Assembly: GCF_036226685.1 (NCBI RefSeq)
Contig: NZ_CP109009.1
Location: 868,001-932,000, forward strand
Direction of reading: 5' to 3'
DNA length: 64,000 nucleotides
DNA from: Streptomyces sp. NBC_00690
Lineage (GTDB): Bacteria; Actinomycetota; Actinomycetes; Streptomycetales; Streptomycetaceae
The notes beneath the pieces are model-generated. The model was not told where the DNA came from. It made no database searches and worked only from the letters and a program-made list of their open reading frames with translations. Position numbers and translations under genes: made by a program. This document shows, one piece after another, positions 24,123 through 33,480 of this stretch. Every line of letters starts with the position of its first letter. Position 1 is the first letter of the stretch.

Positions 24123-25292
24123 TCACTGGCGCCGGGCCTCACCGAGCAGCAGCCAGATCAGATATACGCCACCGATGCTGACCGTCACCACACCCACCGG
24201 TAGCTGAAGGGGCGCGAAGGCCCGTTGTGCCACCCAGTCGCTGGTGACCAGCAAGGCTGCTCCCATCACCGCCGACGGCAGTACCGAGACCCCGGGAGAG
24301 CGGACCAGTCGGCGGGCCAGCTGGGGTGCGGCCAGGGCGATGAAGGAGATGGGACCGGCGGCGGCGGTCACCAGCGCGGTCAGTGCGACACCGGTGACCA
24401 CCAGCGCCAGCCGGTTGGGTTCCACCCGCACTCCGAGGCTACGCGCGGTGTCATCGCCCATTTCGAGCATCCGCATCCGGCTCGCCAGGAACAGCACCAC
24501 CGGCAGCAGTAGGGCGAGTACGACGGCGACCGGGCCCAGTTGTTCCCAGCTCAGACCATTGAGGGAGCCGGCACCCCAGACGGCCGCCGCCATCGCCGTC
24601 TCCAGGTCCGCCTTGAGGGTCATCCAGGTGTTGAAGGAGGCGAGCAGTGCGCTGATTCCGATGCCGACGATGATCAGACGAAACCCTTGGATGCCCTGCC
24701 GGTAGGCGAGGAGGTACACGACGGCGGCCGTGGCAATACCGCCTGCCATTGCGCCCGCCGCCACCTGGTAGTAGCCCCCGTGCGCCAGCATGATGACGGC
24801 CAGTGCGCCGGTGTTGGCACCGGTGTTGAATCCGATGATGTCGGGACTGCCCAGCGGATTGCGAGTCAGTGACTGGAAGATGGCACCGCTCACCCCGAGC
24901 GCCGCTCCGCACAGGACGGCCAGCAGCACCCGGGGCAGCCGCCACTCGATGACAACCATGTGCACCTTGGTGGTGGCGTCGCCGAGCAACGCCCGGATGA
25001 CATCGCCGGGTGGCACGGTGTACTCGCCGCTGCCGAGGGTGAGGATGCCGATGGTCGCGGTGACGGTCAGCAGGAGCAGACAGACGATGGTCGCGCGGGT
25101 GTCCAGGCGGAGCGAGAGTCGACCGCCGCGTAGATCGTGAAGGCGCATCACGCGAATGGGGCGCCCGAAGTCGACGGCGGTGCGGCCGAACCGGTTGGCT
25201 GCCTTGGTGGGTGCCACACCGGGCCGATTCGGCTTGCTGATCCGCTCCGACTTGCTTGTCTGCTCCGGCTTGCTGTCCAGAGGGGTGGTCAC
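24123..25292 (-). CDS. Ferric-siderophore ABC transporter permease (FecD/FepG type)
   Basis: A 389-residue FecCD-family permease with about nine to ten membrane helices. LPRVLLAVLCGAALGVSGAIFQ and NPLGSPDIIGFNTGAN are typical family blocks. The C-terminal region has SFIALAAPQLARRLVRSPG, the coupling segment that meets the ATPase. The N-terminal 60 residues are hydrophilic, rich in Lys/Ser/Glu, and not part of the fold. The start GTG at 25292 overlaps the stop of the previous permease as GTGA. It forms a heterodimer with the adjacent FecC-like protein. Confidence 0.94.
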   Translation of the reverse strand: MTTPLDSKPEQTSKSERISKPNRPGVAPTKAANRFGRTAVDFGRPIRVMRLHDLRGGRLSLRLDTRATIVCLLLLTVTATIGILTLGSGEYTVPPGDVIRALLGDATTKVHMVVIEWRLPRVLLAVLCGAALGVSGAIFQSLTRNPLGSPDIIGFNTGANTGALAVIMLAHGGYYQVAAGAMAGGIATAAVVYLLAYRQGIQGFRLIIVGIGISALLASFNTWMTLKADLETAMAAAVWGAGSLNGLSWEQLGPVAVVLALLLPVVLFLASRMRMLEMGDDTARSLGVRVEPNRLALVVTGVALTALVTAAAGPISFIALAAPQLARRLVRSPGVSVLPSAVMGAALLVTSDWVAQRAFAPLQLPVGVVTVSIGGVYLIWLLLGEARRQ

Positions 25293-26353
25293 AGTCCGCT
25301 CGCCTTCTGCTGTCGTACCAGCGCGATGAGTACGGGTACGCCGACGAACGCGGTGACGATGCCGACCTGGAGTTCGCCCGGTCGTAGCACCAGCCGTCCG
25401 ATGATGTCGGAGCTGAGCAGCAGGATCGGTGACAGCACGAGGGTATAGGGAAGGATCCACCGCTGGTCGGGGCCGACGATCCAGCGTGCGACGTGCGGGA
25501 TCATCAGACCGATGAAGGCGATGGGCCCGGCGACCGCGGTCGCCCCGCCGCAGAGCAGGGTGAGGGCGACGAGGCTGAGCAGCCGGGTCCGGTTGATGTT
25601 GACGCCCAGGGCGCGGGCGGTGTCGGTGCCGAGGGCGACCGCGTTGAGCGGGCGGGCCAGCGTCAGGGCGAGGAGGAGTCCCCCCACCAGGAACGGCGCG
25701 ATCCGCGCCACGGTCTGCATGTCCTGGCCCGCGATGGAGCCCGCCGCCCAGAACCGCATCCGGTCGAAGGTCTTGGGGTCGAGCAGGGTGATGCCGGAGC
25801 TGATACCGCTGAGTACGGCGCCGGTCGCCACACCCGCCAAGGTGAGACGGATGGGCGTCGCGCCGCCACGGCCCCGTGAACCGATCGCGTACACGGCGAT
25901 GGTGGCCAGGACCGCGCCGAGGAAGGCGAACCAAATGTACTGGCGCAGATCGGTGAGCCCCAGGAGTGCGATGGCCAGCACGGCGGCGAATCCGGCGCCG
26001 GCGTTGACACCGAGGATGCCCGGGTCGGCGAGCGGGTTGCGGCTGAGTGCCTGGATGACCGCGCCCGCCACCCCGAGGGCCATGCCGACCAGCAGGCCCA
26101 GCAGGGTGCGGGGCAGCCGCAGATCACGGATGATCACATGGTCGTTGGAGCCGGTGTAGTGGAACAGTCCATCCCATACGGTCGCGGGCGGAAGGTATTT
26201 GGAGCCCACGCCCACGCTCAGGAGCAGCGTCGCCAGGAGCACTGCCACGGCAAGCAGCAGCCAGAGCGAGCGGCGTGCGGCGGTCGGTGCGACACCGGGC
26301 CGCGGACTCTCGCGAGCCGCGCGATTGCGGCCCTCGGTGGTCACACTGGTCAC
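25289..26353 (-). CDS. Ferric-siderophore ABC transporter permease (FecC/FepD type)
   Basis: A 354-residue FecCD-family permease. LPRTLLGLLVGMALGVAGAV, NPLADPGILGVNAGA and GLMIPHVARWIVGPDQRW are the conserved family blocks, the last being the ATPase-contact region. The start is GTG 26353, overlapping the SIP stop as GTGA, and the stop overlaps the next permease in the same way. Strict overlap implies equal synthesis of both half-channels. Confidence 0.94.
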   Translation of the reverse strand: MTSVTTEGRNRAARESPRPGVAPTAARRSLWLLLAVAVLLATLLLSVGVGSKYLPPATVWDGLFHYTGSNDHVIIRDLRLPRTLLGLLVGMALGVAGAVIQALSRNPLADPGILGVNAGAGFAAVLAIALLGLTDLRQYIWFAFLGAVLATIAVYAIGSRGRGGATPIRLTLAGVATGAVLSGISSGITLLDPKTFDRMRFWAAGSIAGQDMQTVARIAPFLVGGLLLALTLARPLNAVALGTDTARALGVNINRTRLLSLVALTLLCGGATAVAGPIAFIGLMIPHVARWIVGPDQRWILPYTLVLSPILLLSSDIIGRLVLRPGELQVGIVTAFVGVPVLIALVRQQKASGL

Positions 26354-27279
26354 AGCCCGGCTCTCTCCATGGTCTCTTCCACGGAGTCGAGGATGTCCTC
26401 GCTCTGCTCCATGCTCGCCTCATCGCCTTCCGCCCCGCGGATCGCGTGGTCGCGCATGGAGTCGAAGGCGTCGTCGAGTTGCTGTCGGACGGTTGGATCG
26501 AGGGCGGCCCAGCGGTCTTCCCACTCCTTGGATGCGTACTGCCAGTAGCTGACCACCTTGTACATGCGGGCGGCCAGACCGAGGTCGTGCCGGAGGTAGC
26601 GGCGGATACCGCGGACCGCGTGGCTCTCGCCGGCGACCCAGACATAGCCGGGCGCGACACCGGGTCTGGCCAGGGTGCGGACGGCTTCCTCCAGCCGACT
26701 GGGTCCGATGCCGTTGCCTGCGCCGTGAAGCCAGACGAACTCCACGTCCGCCGCGGAGTGGATCGTCTGTTCGTGGCTGGCGTCGGCCACCTCGACGATC
26801 ACGGTGGCGCGGGTGCCTGCGGGAAGTTGCTCCACGAGTCGTCCCACGGCCGGCAGGCCCGTCGCATCGGCGGCCAGTAGTTGGTGGTCGACCCCCGCTG
26901 GGGGGTCGTACAGTCCGCGCGGGGAGCCGATGCCTAGCTCATCGCCGGGTCGGGCGGCCTTCGCCCAGGAGCTGGCCACCCCGCCGTCATGGACCACGAA
27001 GTCGAAGGTGACTTCGCCGCGCTCGGGGTCGTACCGCCTGACGGTGTACCGCTCGCACGGTGAGCGTTCCCTGTCGGCGGGGTAGGTCCAGTCCAGTTCG
27101 GGTCGTGGCAGGACCAACTCGCCGGTTCCGGGGACGGGGAAGTGCAGCCGCAGATACTCATCCCCGACGCCGGAGGTCTTGAAGGCGCTCAGCCCGGCAC
27201 CGCCGAAGACGATCCGGATCATGCCGGGGGTGAGGTAGTTGGTGGTGAGCACCGTTCCGCGGTGCAGCAGGTCTTTCAT
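26350..27279 (-). CDS. Siderophore-interacting FAD protein (SIP)
   Basis: A 309-residue flavoprotein of the ViuB/YqjH type. RYTVRRYDPERGEVTFDFVVHDGG is the FAD-binding signature of the N-terminal barrel. The C-terminal NAD(P)-binding domain includes LLAADATGLPAVGRLVE and GYVWVAGESHAVRGIRRYL. SIPs reduce ferric siderophore in the cytoplasm to free the iron. The last 50 residues form an extra acidic, Met/Glu-rich tail. It sits between the binding protein (7 bases) and the permease (GTGA overlap). Confidence 0.95.
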   Translation of the reverse strand: MKDLLHRGTVLTTNYLTPGMIRIVFGGAGLSAFKTSGVGDEYLRLHFPVPGTGELVLPRPELDWTYPADRERSPCERYTVRRYDPERGEVTFDFVVHDGGVASSWAKAARPGDELGIGSPRGLYDPPAGVDHQLLAADATGLPAVGRLVEQLPAGTRATVIVEVADASHEQTIHSAADVEFVWLHGAGNGIGPSRLEEAVRTLARPGVAPGYVWVAGESHAVRGIRRYLRHDLGLAARMYKVVSYWQYASKEWEDRWAALDPTVRQQLDDAFDSMRDHAIRGAEGDEASMEQSEDILDSVEETMERAGL

Positions 27280-27286
27280 GTGCCGA

Positions 27287-28348
27287 TCACCCCAGGAGTT
27301 TCGCGGCGGAGACGAGTTCGTCGAGCAGGGCCGTGGCGGTGAGGGCGAGGCCGGCGTTGCTGTAGTAGTTCAGGGGGGCGACTCGGCCGGCTCGGACGGC
27401 GGGCAGCCGCTGCCAGGTCTTGGCGCGGGTGGCGGGGTCGTCCGGGTTCTGGAGGATGATCAGGTCGGCAGGGGCGAAGGCATCGACCTTCTCCAGGCTG
27501 TAGTACTCATTCGACTTGCCGCTGCTGATGTCGCGCTCGGGGTCGTAGAACATCACGTCCATGCCGAGGTCCCTGGCGACGCTGAGGTAGAAGCTTCGGG
27601 TCTGGGCCCAGAACTGGGGGTTCTCGGCGCCGGCGACGAGTATCTTCTTGCCCTTGATCAGCCGCCCGACCTCTTTGCGGGCAGCGGCCAGCCGGGTGTC
27701 GTAAGTGGTGAGTCGCTTCTTCGCCTGCTGTTCCCGACCGAGGAGTGTGAGTTGCTCTTCCGTGTGGCGGCGCCAGAACGGGCTGAAGCCGCCGCCGACG
27801 ACGAGTACGGGAGCGATGTCCTCAGTGAGGAGCTTTTTCTCCTGGTAGAACTTCCACCAGTCCTCGCCGATGACTAGCAGGTCCGGTTCCTGGGCCAGCA
27901 CCGATTCGGCGCTCGGCTCGGTCTCGTTACCTTCGAGCGCCTTGAATCCCGAGGGGGTTTGGGCGGCGAGGTGATTGCCCTTCTCCAGCCGGTATCCGGC
28001 GACGATGGGGTAGCCGGCCATCACGGCGAACTCCATGCCGGTGCGCGGGTCGAGGGCGACGACGCGCTTCGGGTTGGCGGGGATCTTGGCCCGGTAGCCC
28101 TGGTAGGAGAAGTCGATGGTGTCGGAGCCGCTGCTACCGGAGTCGCGTACATCATCCGAGCCGTTGTTGCCGCCGCAGGCGACGAGCAAGCCGCCCAGGG
28201 TGAGGGCGCCCACTCCCCTCCCGAAGCCGCGGCGGGTGAGCTCGTTGTGGACGAGATGCGTGGGGGAAACCCCTTGACGCCCGGTCGGTGAAACGTTCCG
28301 GCAGCAACTCCGGGTGTCACTGCGCCCGCTCGTGCCCTGGTGGGCCAT
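27287..28348 (-). CDS. Ferric-siderophore binding lipoprotein (FecB/FepB type)
   Basis: A 353-residue substrate-binding protein. The N-terminus has TRRGFGRGVGALTLGGLLVAC, a twin-arginine lipoprotein signal with lipobox Cys. The mature protein has the periplasmic-binding TroA-type fold, with KRVVALDPRTGMEFAVMAGY early and LDELVSAAKLLG at the end. ATG 28348 is chosen because CGGAGAA precedes it. The long leader before the twin arginine is unusual, and later starts are possible. It opens the operon binding protein, SIP, permease, permease, ATPase. The iron box about 515 bases upstream should control it through the remnant gene. Confidence 0.92.
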   Translation of the reverse strand: MAHQGTSGRSDTRSCCRNVSPTGRQGVSPTHLVHNELTRRGFGRGVGALTLGGLLVACGGNNGSDDVRDSGSSGSDTIDFSYQGYRAKIPANPKRVVALDPRTGMEFAVMAGYPIVAGYRLEKGNHLAAQTPSGFKALEGNETEPSAESVLAQEPDLLVIGEDWWKFYQEKKLLTEDIAPVLVVGGGFSPFWRRHTEEQLTLLGREQQAKKRLTTYDTRLAAARKEVGRLIKGKKILVAGAENPQFWAQTRSFYLSVARDLGMDVMFYDPERDISSGKSNEYYSLEKVDAFAPADLIILQNPDDPATRAKTWQRLPAVRAGRVAPLNYYSNAGLALTATALLDELVSAAKLLG

Positions 28349-28377
28349 GGAAGTTCTCCGAAGGACGTGGTGAGGGC

Positions 28378-28839
28378 TCATGCGTGTAGCTCCGCTGCTT
28401 CTGCGAGGACATCGAGGAATCCGGTTGCGGTCAGGACCAGGCCGGCGCTGAAGCGGGCGTCCATGGTGACCACCTTGCGATGGGGGACTGCGGGGTGTTG
28501 TTTTCAGGTGGGGCGGGCGTCGAGCACTTTGGCCGCCTCTGCGTCGACGTCCTGCCGGATCACCAGATCGGCCCGGTCGAGCCGGTCGAACTGCTCGGAG
28601 GACAGCTCGAAGCTGTTCTGCTCGTCCTTTGGGTCGTAGAAGAGGACGTCGAGGCCCGCTTCCTTGGCGACGGACGGACGGAACCGCTCAATCCATTGCC
28701 GCAGGCCGTGGGCGCTCCCGCAGTGGTGAGGACTCCGGCCCCGATCGCGAACCGGCGCCGGGTCACTCGGGAAGCCGGGCGAAGCAGGGGTCTCGGTCGT
28801 GGTGGTGCAACCGGCATTGACGCCTCCGGGGCGGTTCAT
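28378..28839 (-). pseudogene. Decayed ferric-siderophore binding lipoprotein
   Basis: Fragments in two frames match the intact binding protein downstream. The N-terminal piece has RVTRRRFAIGAGVLTTAGA and a Cys-Gly lipobox in one frame. The other frame gives KEAGLDVLFYDPKDEQNSFE and QFDRLDRADLVIRQDVDAEA, matching DLGMDVMFYDPERDISSGKS and VDAFAPADLIILQNPDDPAT of the neighbour. After a further shift, FSAGLVLTATGFLDVLAEAA matches the last helix. About 200 central residues are missing. The intact copy probably arose by duplication or the two were acquired together. Confidence 0.85.
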
Positions 28840-28862
28840 ACAGAGGACTGCGAAGAATTGTC

Positions 28863-28881
28863 TTAGGTAAGCCTTACCTAT
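28863..28881. promoter_or_regulatory. Iron box (DmdR/IdeR type)
   Basis: TTAGGTAAGCCTTACCTAT, with perfect 8-bp arms TAGGTAAG and CTTACCTA around one base, matches the 19-bp actinobacterial iron box TTAGGTTAGGCTAACCTAA at 15 of 19 positions. It lies 24 bases before the remnant gene on one side and 157 bases before the ABC exporter-fold genes on the other, so iron-loaded DmdR should repress both directions. Confidence 0.9.
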
Positions 28882-29037
28882 GAATAGTCGACGGAGTGAG
28901 CAGGATGCAACATACGATGTCGGGCATACGCCAGTTCCTATCGCGATGCGGCCACTCGGCCGGCCAATGGCCCGTTCACAACAGGAAATGGCCCGTCCCA
29001 GGGAACGCCGGGAGCACCGACGGTACGGTCGGCTCTC

Positions 29038-30840
29038 ATGCCCGCCCACCTCGATGCGCCGTCCGCGCCTCCCCCACCAGCCACGGCAACAGGTGTCCTT
29101 CCGCAATCCGTCACTGCCCGCTCCGTGCTGCGCGACGCGCTCACCGGTCAGCGACGAGGTCGCCGTCTTGCCGCCGCCTCGGCTGGGCTGACCGGCCACG
29201 ATGTCGCAGAGGCACTGATACCGGTGACCATCGGCGCCATCATCGACCGCGCCGTCGCCACCGGGGATTCGGCCGCACTCGGCCGTTGGCTGCTGATCCT
29301 CACCGTACTGTTCGGCGGGCTGCTGCTGTCCTGGCGGTACGCAGCCCGGGCAGCGGCTCATGTGGCCGAGTTCGGTGGGCACAGCGTCCGGATGTCCATC
29401 GCCCAAAGGGCGCTCGACCCCAGCGGCATGGCGAGCCGCCGCATGCCCGGCGAGCTCTTCTCCCTCGCCACGGCGGACGCCCAGAACGTCGCCCGCTTCA
29501 CACATACGCTCAGCACCAAGTTCGCCGCCGCTGCCGCGATCGTCACGGCTGCGGTGGCGCTGCTGTTGATCTCCGTACCGCTGGGCCTCCTGGTTCTCCT
29601 CGGCACCCCGCCCGTGCTGGTGGCGATGCAGTACGCGAGCCGCCCACTGGAACGGCGTACGGAGCACGACTACGCATCCGCGGCACAGGCCGGAGCCACC
29701 GCGACGGATCTTCTGACCGGACTGCGCGTGCTCGACGGCATCGGCGCCCAGCCCCATGCGGCCAGGCGCTATCGCGCGGTCAGCCGCACGGCGCTCGCCG
29801 CGACCCTGCGCACCGAACGTGCCCAAGCCTGCTACACGGCCGCCAACACGTTGGTCACCGGTGGCTTTCTCGTTGTGATCGCCCTGGTGAGCGCGCGAAT
29901 GGCAGCGCACGGCAGCATCACGGTGGGCGAACTCGTCGCGGTCGTGGGTCTGGCCCAGTTCCTGCGCGGCCCCCTGGTCGATGTGGCGTACTTCGGCTCG
30001 GGTCTCGCCCGTGCCCGTGCTTCGGCCCGGCGGGTGGCCGCAACTCTCGGGAGCGCTCCTTCGGTAACCACTCACACACCTGCCGAGCCCGCCGATGCGC
30101 ACCCGGCTCCGGGCGCCACCATCGGCTCCCTCCGGGTGGAAGGGCTGACCATCCGTGGGCCCGCGGGCGCCGGAGGTGATCTGACCGAGGTGACGTTCCA
30201 CGCCGGGCCCGGCGAACTCGTGGGGATCGTCACCGATGACGCCGCACACGCCCGTGCCCTACTGGACTGCTGCGCCCGGCGGATCGACCCCGACGCCGGA
30301 GCCGTGTACGTCGACGGGGTTGCGATCCACCAGCGTGACCCGGACGAGGTGCGGCGCACCCTGGTCGCTCCACCGCACGACGCGGCCCTCTTCGCGGGAA
30401 CCATCGTGGAGAACATCACCCCTTACGAACGCCCGATCACCCAGGAGACGATCGACGCGGCTCTGACCGCAGCCTGTGTCAACGATGTGGTCGACGCACT
30501 GCCCGAGGGGTTGCAGAGCGCGATCGGCGAGCGGGGACTGACGCTCTCCGGTGGGCAGCGCCAGCGCATCGCCCTGGCCCGGGCGTTGGCCACCGGGGCA
30601 CCCGTGTTGGTTCTGCATGACCCCACGACCTCCGTTGACAGTGTCACGGAGGCGCGTGTCGCCGTCGGACTGCGCGCGGCCCGGGCGAACCACACCACCG
30701 TCCTGGTGACCACCAGCCCAACCCTGCTCGCGGTCTGCGACCGGGTGGTCGTGCTGGCCGACGGCCGCAACACCACCGTCGGCAGCCACGCTGAACTCCT
30801 CACGACATCGGCGTCCTACCGAGCGACGGTGCTGGCATGA
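29038..30840 (+). CDS. ABC transporter half, degenerate ATP site (siderophore locus)
   Basis: A 600-residue membrane-ATPase fusion with the six-helix exporter fold (about 50-320) followed by the nucleotide-binding domain. Its Walker A is lost: the loop reads GIVTDDAAHARALL, without Gly-Lys-Ser. Walker B ends LVLHDPTTSVDS, so the catalytic Glu is Pro. The signature LSGGQRQR is intact. It overlaps the next gene by ATGA and pairs with it. In such heterodimers only one of two composite sites hydrolyses ATP. Exporter-fold ABC pairs next to siderophore genes either export the siderophore or import it (YbtPQ, IrtAB). Direction cannot be told from sequence. Confidence 0.93.
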   Translation: MPAHLDAPSAPPPPATATGVLPQSVTARSVLRDALTGQRRGRRLAAASAGLTGHDVAEALIPVTIGAIIDRAVATGDSAALGRWLLILTVLFGGLLLSWRYAARAAAHVAEFGGHSVRMSIAQRALDPSGMASRRMPGELFSLATADAQNVARFTHTLSTKFAAAAAIVTAAVALLLISVPLGLLVLLGTPPVLVAMQYASRPLERRTEHDYASAAQAGATATDLLTGLRVLDGIGAQPHAARRYRAVSRTALAATLRTERAQACYTAANTLVTGGFLVVIALVSARMAAHGSITVGELVAVVGLAQFLRGPLVDVAYFGSGLARARASARRVAATLGSAPSVTTHTPAEPADAHPAPGATIGSLRVEGLTIRGPAGAGGDLTEVTFHAGPGELVGIVTDDAAHARALLDCCARRIDPDAGAVYVDGVAIHQRDPDEVRRTLVAPPHDAALFAGTIVENITPYERPITQETIDAALTAACVNDVVDALPEGLQSAIGERGLTLSGGQRQRIALARALATGAPVLVLHDPTTSVDSVTEARVAVGLRAARANHTTVLVTTSPTLLAVCDRVVVLADGRNTTVGSHAELLTTSASYRATVLA

Positions 30841-32702
30841 CCCTGACGGACAACGGTACGAACCCGCTCGGGCCCGTTCTCGACACGCTCCTGCCGACGG
30901 CCGATACGGCACAGACTCGACGGGCGGCCCTCGGTCTCCTGCGACCGCATCGCGGCCGGGCGGTCGGGGCGATCGTCCCGCTGGTGGCAAACACCCTCGC
31001 CGGTCTGGCGACCCCCCTGGTGTTGGGCCGGATGGTCGACGAAGTGGTGCGCCATGGCGCGGATGCCGTGGACTCGCTCCATGTGTGGGGAGCGGCACTG
31101 GCCGCGATCGCACTTCTCCAAGCGGTGTTGGGAGCACTCAGCCACTATCTGGTGATCCATGTCGGCGAAAACGTGGTCGCCGATCTCCGTGAGGACGTGC
31201 TCGACCGTGCCCTGCACCTGCCGTCGAAGGACGTGGAACGATCCGGTCGAGGCGACCTCGTCGCGCGGATCACCGGGGACGTACGAGTCGTCACCGACGC
31301 GGCCTCCAACGCGGTGCCGATCTTTGTGACCGCGGCTCTCGGCGTGGTCCTGACCCTCGTCGGGATGGGTACGCTCGACTGGCGTTTCGCCGTTGCCGCA
31401 CTGCTCGCGGCGCCCATCCAACTCCGGGCGCTGATCTGGTACCTCAGCCGCTCCAAGCCGGTCTACCAGGCCGAGCGGAAAGTCGAGGGGGAGCGCGCAC
31501 AACGGCTTCTCGACGCACTCGGTGCGGTCGACACCGTCGCCGCGCTGCGCCTGGGCCCCCGCCATCTGGACGCCATCGCGGACCGGTCCCGTGCGGCCGT
31601 CGAGTACAGCTTGCGGGCGACCACCTTGCGCACCCGCTTCTTCGGACGCCTCAACCTGGCCGAGTTGATCGGCCTCGCGGCCGTCCTTGCGCTCGGCTTC
31701 CACCTGGTGCGCGAGGGGACGGCCACCATCGGCGAGGCGACGGCCGCCGCGCTCCTCTTCCACCGCCTCTTCGATCCAATCGGTGCGCTGCTCAGCGTCT
31801 TCGACGAACTTCAGGAGGCGGGGGCTGGACTGGCCCGTCTGGTCGGGGTGACCTCGCTCCCCCGCGTCCCGGAGCCGATCGACCCACCCCGCGCTGCGGA
31901 CAGCTCCCTCGAACTCGCCACGGTGTCCTACTGCCATCGGGAAGGGCTTGAAGTGCCTTCCGGAGTCAGCCTGACAATCGCGCCGGGCGAGCGGGTCGCG
32001 CTCGTAGGCAGCACCGGAGCAGGCAAGTCAACCCTCGCGCAACTGATCGCGGGCGGGTACGAGCCCCTGAGCGGAACTGTTCGCATCGGCGGTGTCGAAC
32101 CCCGGGAGATGGGCGCGGTGCTCACTCGACGCACGGTCGCTCTGGTGACCCAGGAAACCCATGTGTTCGTCGGTACCCTCGCCGACGATCTGCGGCTGGC
32201 TCGCCCGGAGGCGGACGACGCCGCATTGGAACAGGTGCTGCGAGCGGTCGGTGCGGACCGTTGGATAGACACCTTGCCCGAGGGTCGTCAGACCCGGGTC
32301 GGGGCGGGCGGTCACCCCCTCACCGCACCTCAGGCACAACAACTCGCCTTGGCCCGAGTCCTGCTCCTCGACCCGCTGATGGTGGTGCTGGACGAAGCCA
32401 CGGCCGAAGCGGGGAGCGCGGGAGCGCGCACCCTGGAGGCGGCCACCGATGCCGTGGTGAAGGGGCGTACGGCCATCACGGTCGCCCATCGATTGAACCA
32501 GGCCGCCACGGCGGACCGCGTTGTGGTGCTGGAGGCGGGCAAGATCGTCGAAGAGGGTGCCCATCGAGAGCTCCTTGCCGCACAGGGGCGCTACGCGGAG
32601 CTCTGGCAGGCGTGGACCGCACAGCGCCCAACACCCGAACTGCTGACTACCCCACCGCCCCCTCGAAACCTTCATACCCCTCGTACCCAGAGTCCTCGAT
32701 GA
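30837..32702 (+). CDS. ABC transporter half, canonical Walker motifs, degenerate signature
   Basis: A 621-residue partner of the preceding protein. The membrane domain is followed by Walker A GSTGAGKST and Walker B LMVVLDEATAEAG with catalytic Glu. The signature is degenerate, LTAPQAQQ in place of LSGGQ. Combined with the partner, its Walker A faces the good LSGGQ (active site) while its poor signature faces the dead Walker A. The two losses therefore fall in one composite site, as expected for a functional asymmetric transporter. The last 55 bases overlap the converging AraC gene, and the C-terminal Pro/Thr-rich tail lies in that overlap. Confidence 0.94.
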   Translation: MTLTDNGTNPLGPVLDTLLPTADTAQTRRAALGLLRPHRGRAVGAIVPLVANTLAGLATPLVLGRMVDEVVRHGADAVDSLHVWGAALAAIALLQAVLGALSHYLVIHVGENVVADLREDVLDRALHLPSKDVERSGRGDLVARITGDVRVVTDAASNAVPIFVTAALGVVLTLVGMGTLDWRFAVAALLAAPIQLRALIWYLSRSKPVYQAERKVEGERAQRLLDALGAVDTVAALRLGPRHLDAIADRSRAAVEYSLRATTLRTRFFGRLNLAELIGLAAVLALGFHLVREGTATIGEATAAALLFHRLFDPIGALLSVFDELQEAGAGLARLVGVTSLPRVPEPIDPPRAADSSLELATVSYCHREGLEVPSGVSLTIAPGERVALVGSTGAGKSTLAQLIAGGYEPLSGTVRIGGVEPREMGAVLTRRTVALVTQETHVFVGTLADDLRLARPEADDAALEQVLRAVGADRWIDTLPEGRQTRVGAGGHPLTAPQAQQLALARVLLLDPLMVVLDEATAEAGSAGARTLEAATDAVVKGRTAITVAHRLNQAATADRVVVLEAGKIVEEGAHRELLAAQGRYAELWQAWTAQRPTPELLTTPPPPRNLHTPRTQSPR

Positions 32703-33480
32703 GGCCGAAACACTCACCGGGTGTCCGCCCGGTGACCCGACGGAAGACGGCGACAAAGGCGCTGGGCGTGCTGTATCCCACCCGTCGGCCCACCACGGAG
32801 ACGGGCAGGCCAGCGGCCAGATAGGTCAGGGCCGCTCGGATGCGGACCTGAGTGCGCCACTGCACGAAGCTCATTCCGGTGTCGGTGGTGAAGACGCGCG
32901 TCAGGGTCCGCACCCCGCAGCCGGAGAGCCGGGCGAAGTCCGTGAGACCGCGAGGGTCCGCAGGATCGGCGGTCAGCGCCTCGGCGACGACCAGCGCTCG
33001 CGGATCGGTGGGCATCGGCACCTCCACCGCGGCGATCTCCAGGGGTTGCAGCAGGTCGAACGCGACCTGCTCAGCTCGGTGCCGGGCAGCCAGCAGCATG
33101 CCGTACCGCCTCATGTGCAGCAGTATCTCGCGCAAGGCCGCACAGACCGCGACGAGCCCAGGCCGTCCCCAGACCCCGGGTGTGGTCGATGCCGGAGTGA
33201 AGACTTCGGCCCGGAAGTAGGTGGTGTTGAAGTCCGCCCCCGGGCCCGTGGAGACCGCGTGCACCGTGCCCGCGGGGAGCCAGAGTCCCACGGTCGGTGG
33301 GACGGTCCAGGACACACCGTCCACCACGGCGGTGACGGCTGTACCCGTGACCCCCCAGAGCAACTCATGATCAAACGGATGAGAGTGCGGCTCCCAGGTC
33401 CGCCCCTGTGGATGCCGCTCACGGCGCATCCGTGACGTGGATATGCCGTACGGTGCGATGACCTCTCGCAGTTCGCCCAC
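32647..33480 (-). CDS. AraC-family regulator of the siderophore locus
   Basis: A 277-residue regulator. The N-terminal cupin-like sensor (EPHSHPFDHELLWGVTG) precedes two helix-turn-helix motifs (LTDFARLSGCGVRTLTRVF and VSVVGRRVGYSTPSAFVAVF). GTG 33480 is chosen: GAGGGGG stands before it, and the alternative start at 33537 would lie upstream of the apparent -10 TATAGT. The C-terminus has a short Gly-Tyr-Glu repeat. It converges on the ABC pair with 56 bases of overlap. By analogy with YbtA beside ybtPQ in Yersinia, it may sense the siderophore and activate uptake. That is inference. Confidence 0.9.
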   Translation of the reverse strand: MGELREVIAPYGISTSRMRRERHPQGRTWEPHSHPFDHELLWGVTGTAVTAVVDGVSWTVPPTVGLWLPAGTVHAVSTGPGADFNTTYFRAEVFTPASTTPGVWGRPGLVAVCAALREILLHMRRYGMLLAARHRAEQVAFDLLQPLEIAAVEVPMPTDPRALVVAEALTADPADPRGLTDFARLSGCGVRTLTRVFTTDTGMSFVQWRTQVRIRAALTYLAAGLPVSVVGRRVGYSTPSAFVAVFRRVTGRTPGECFGLIEDSGYEGYEGFEGAVG

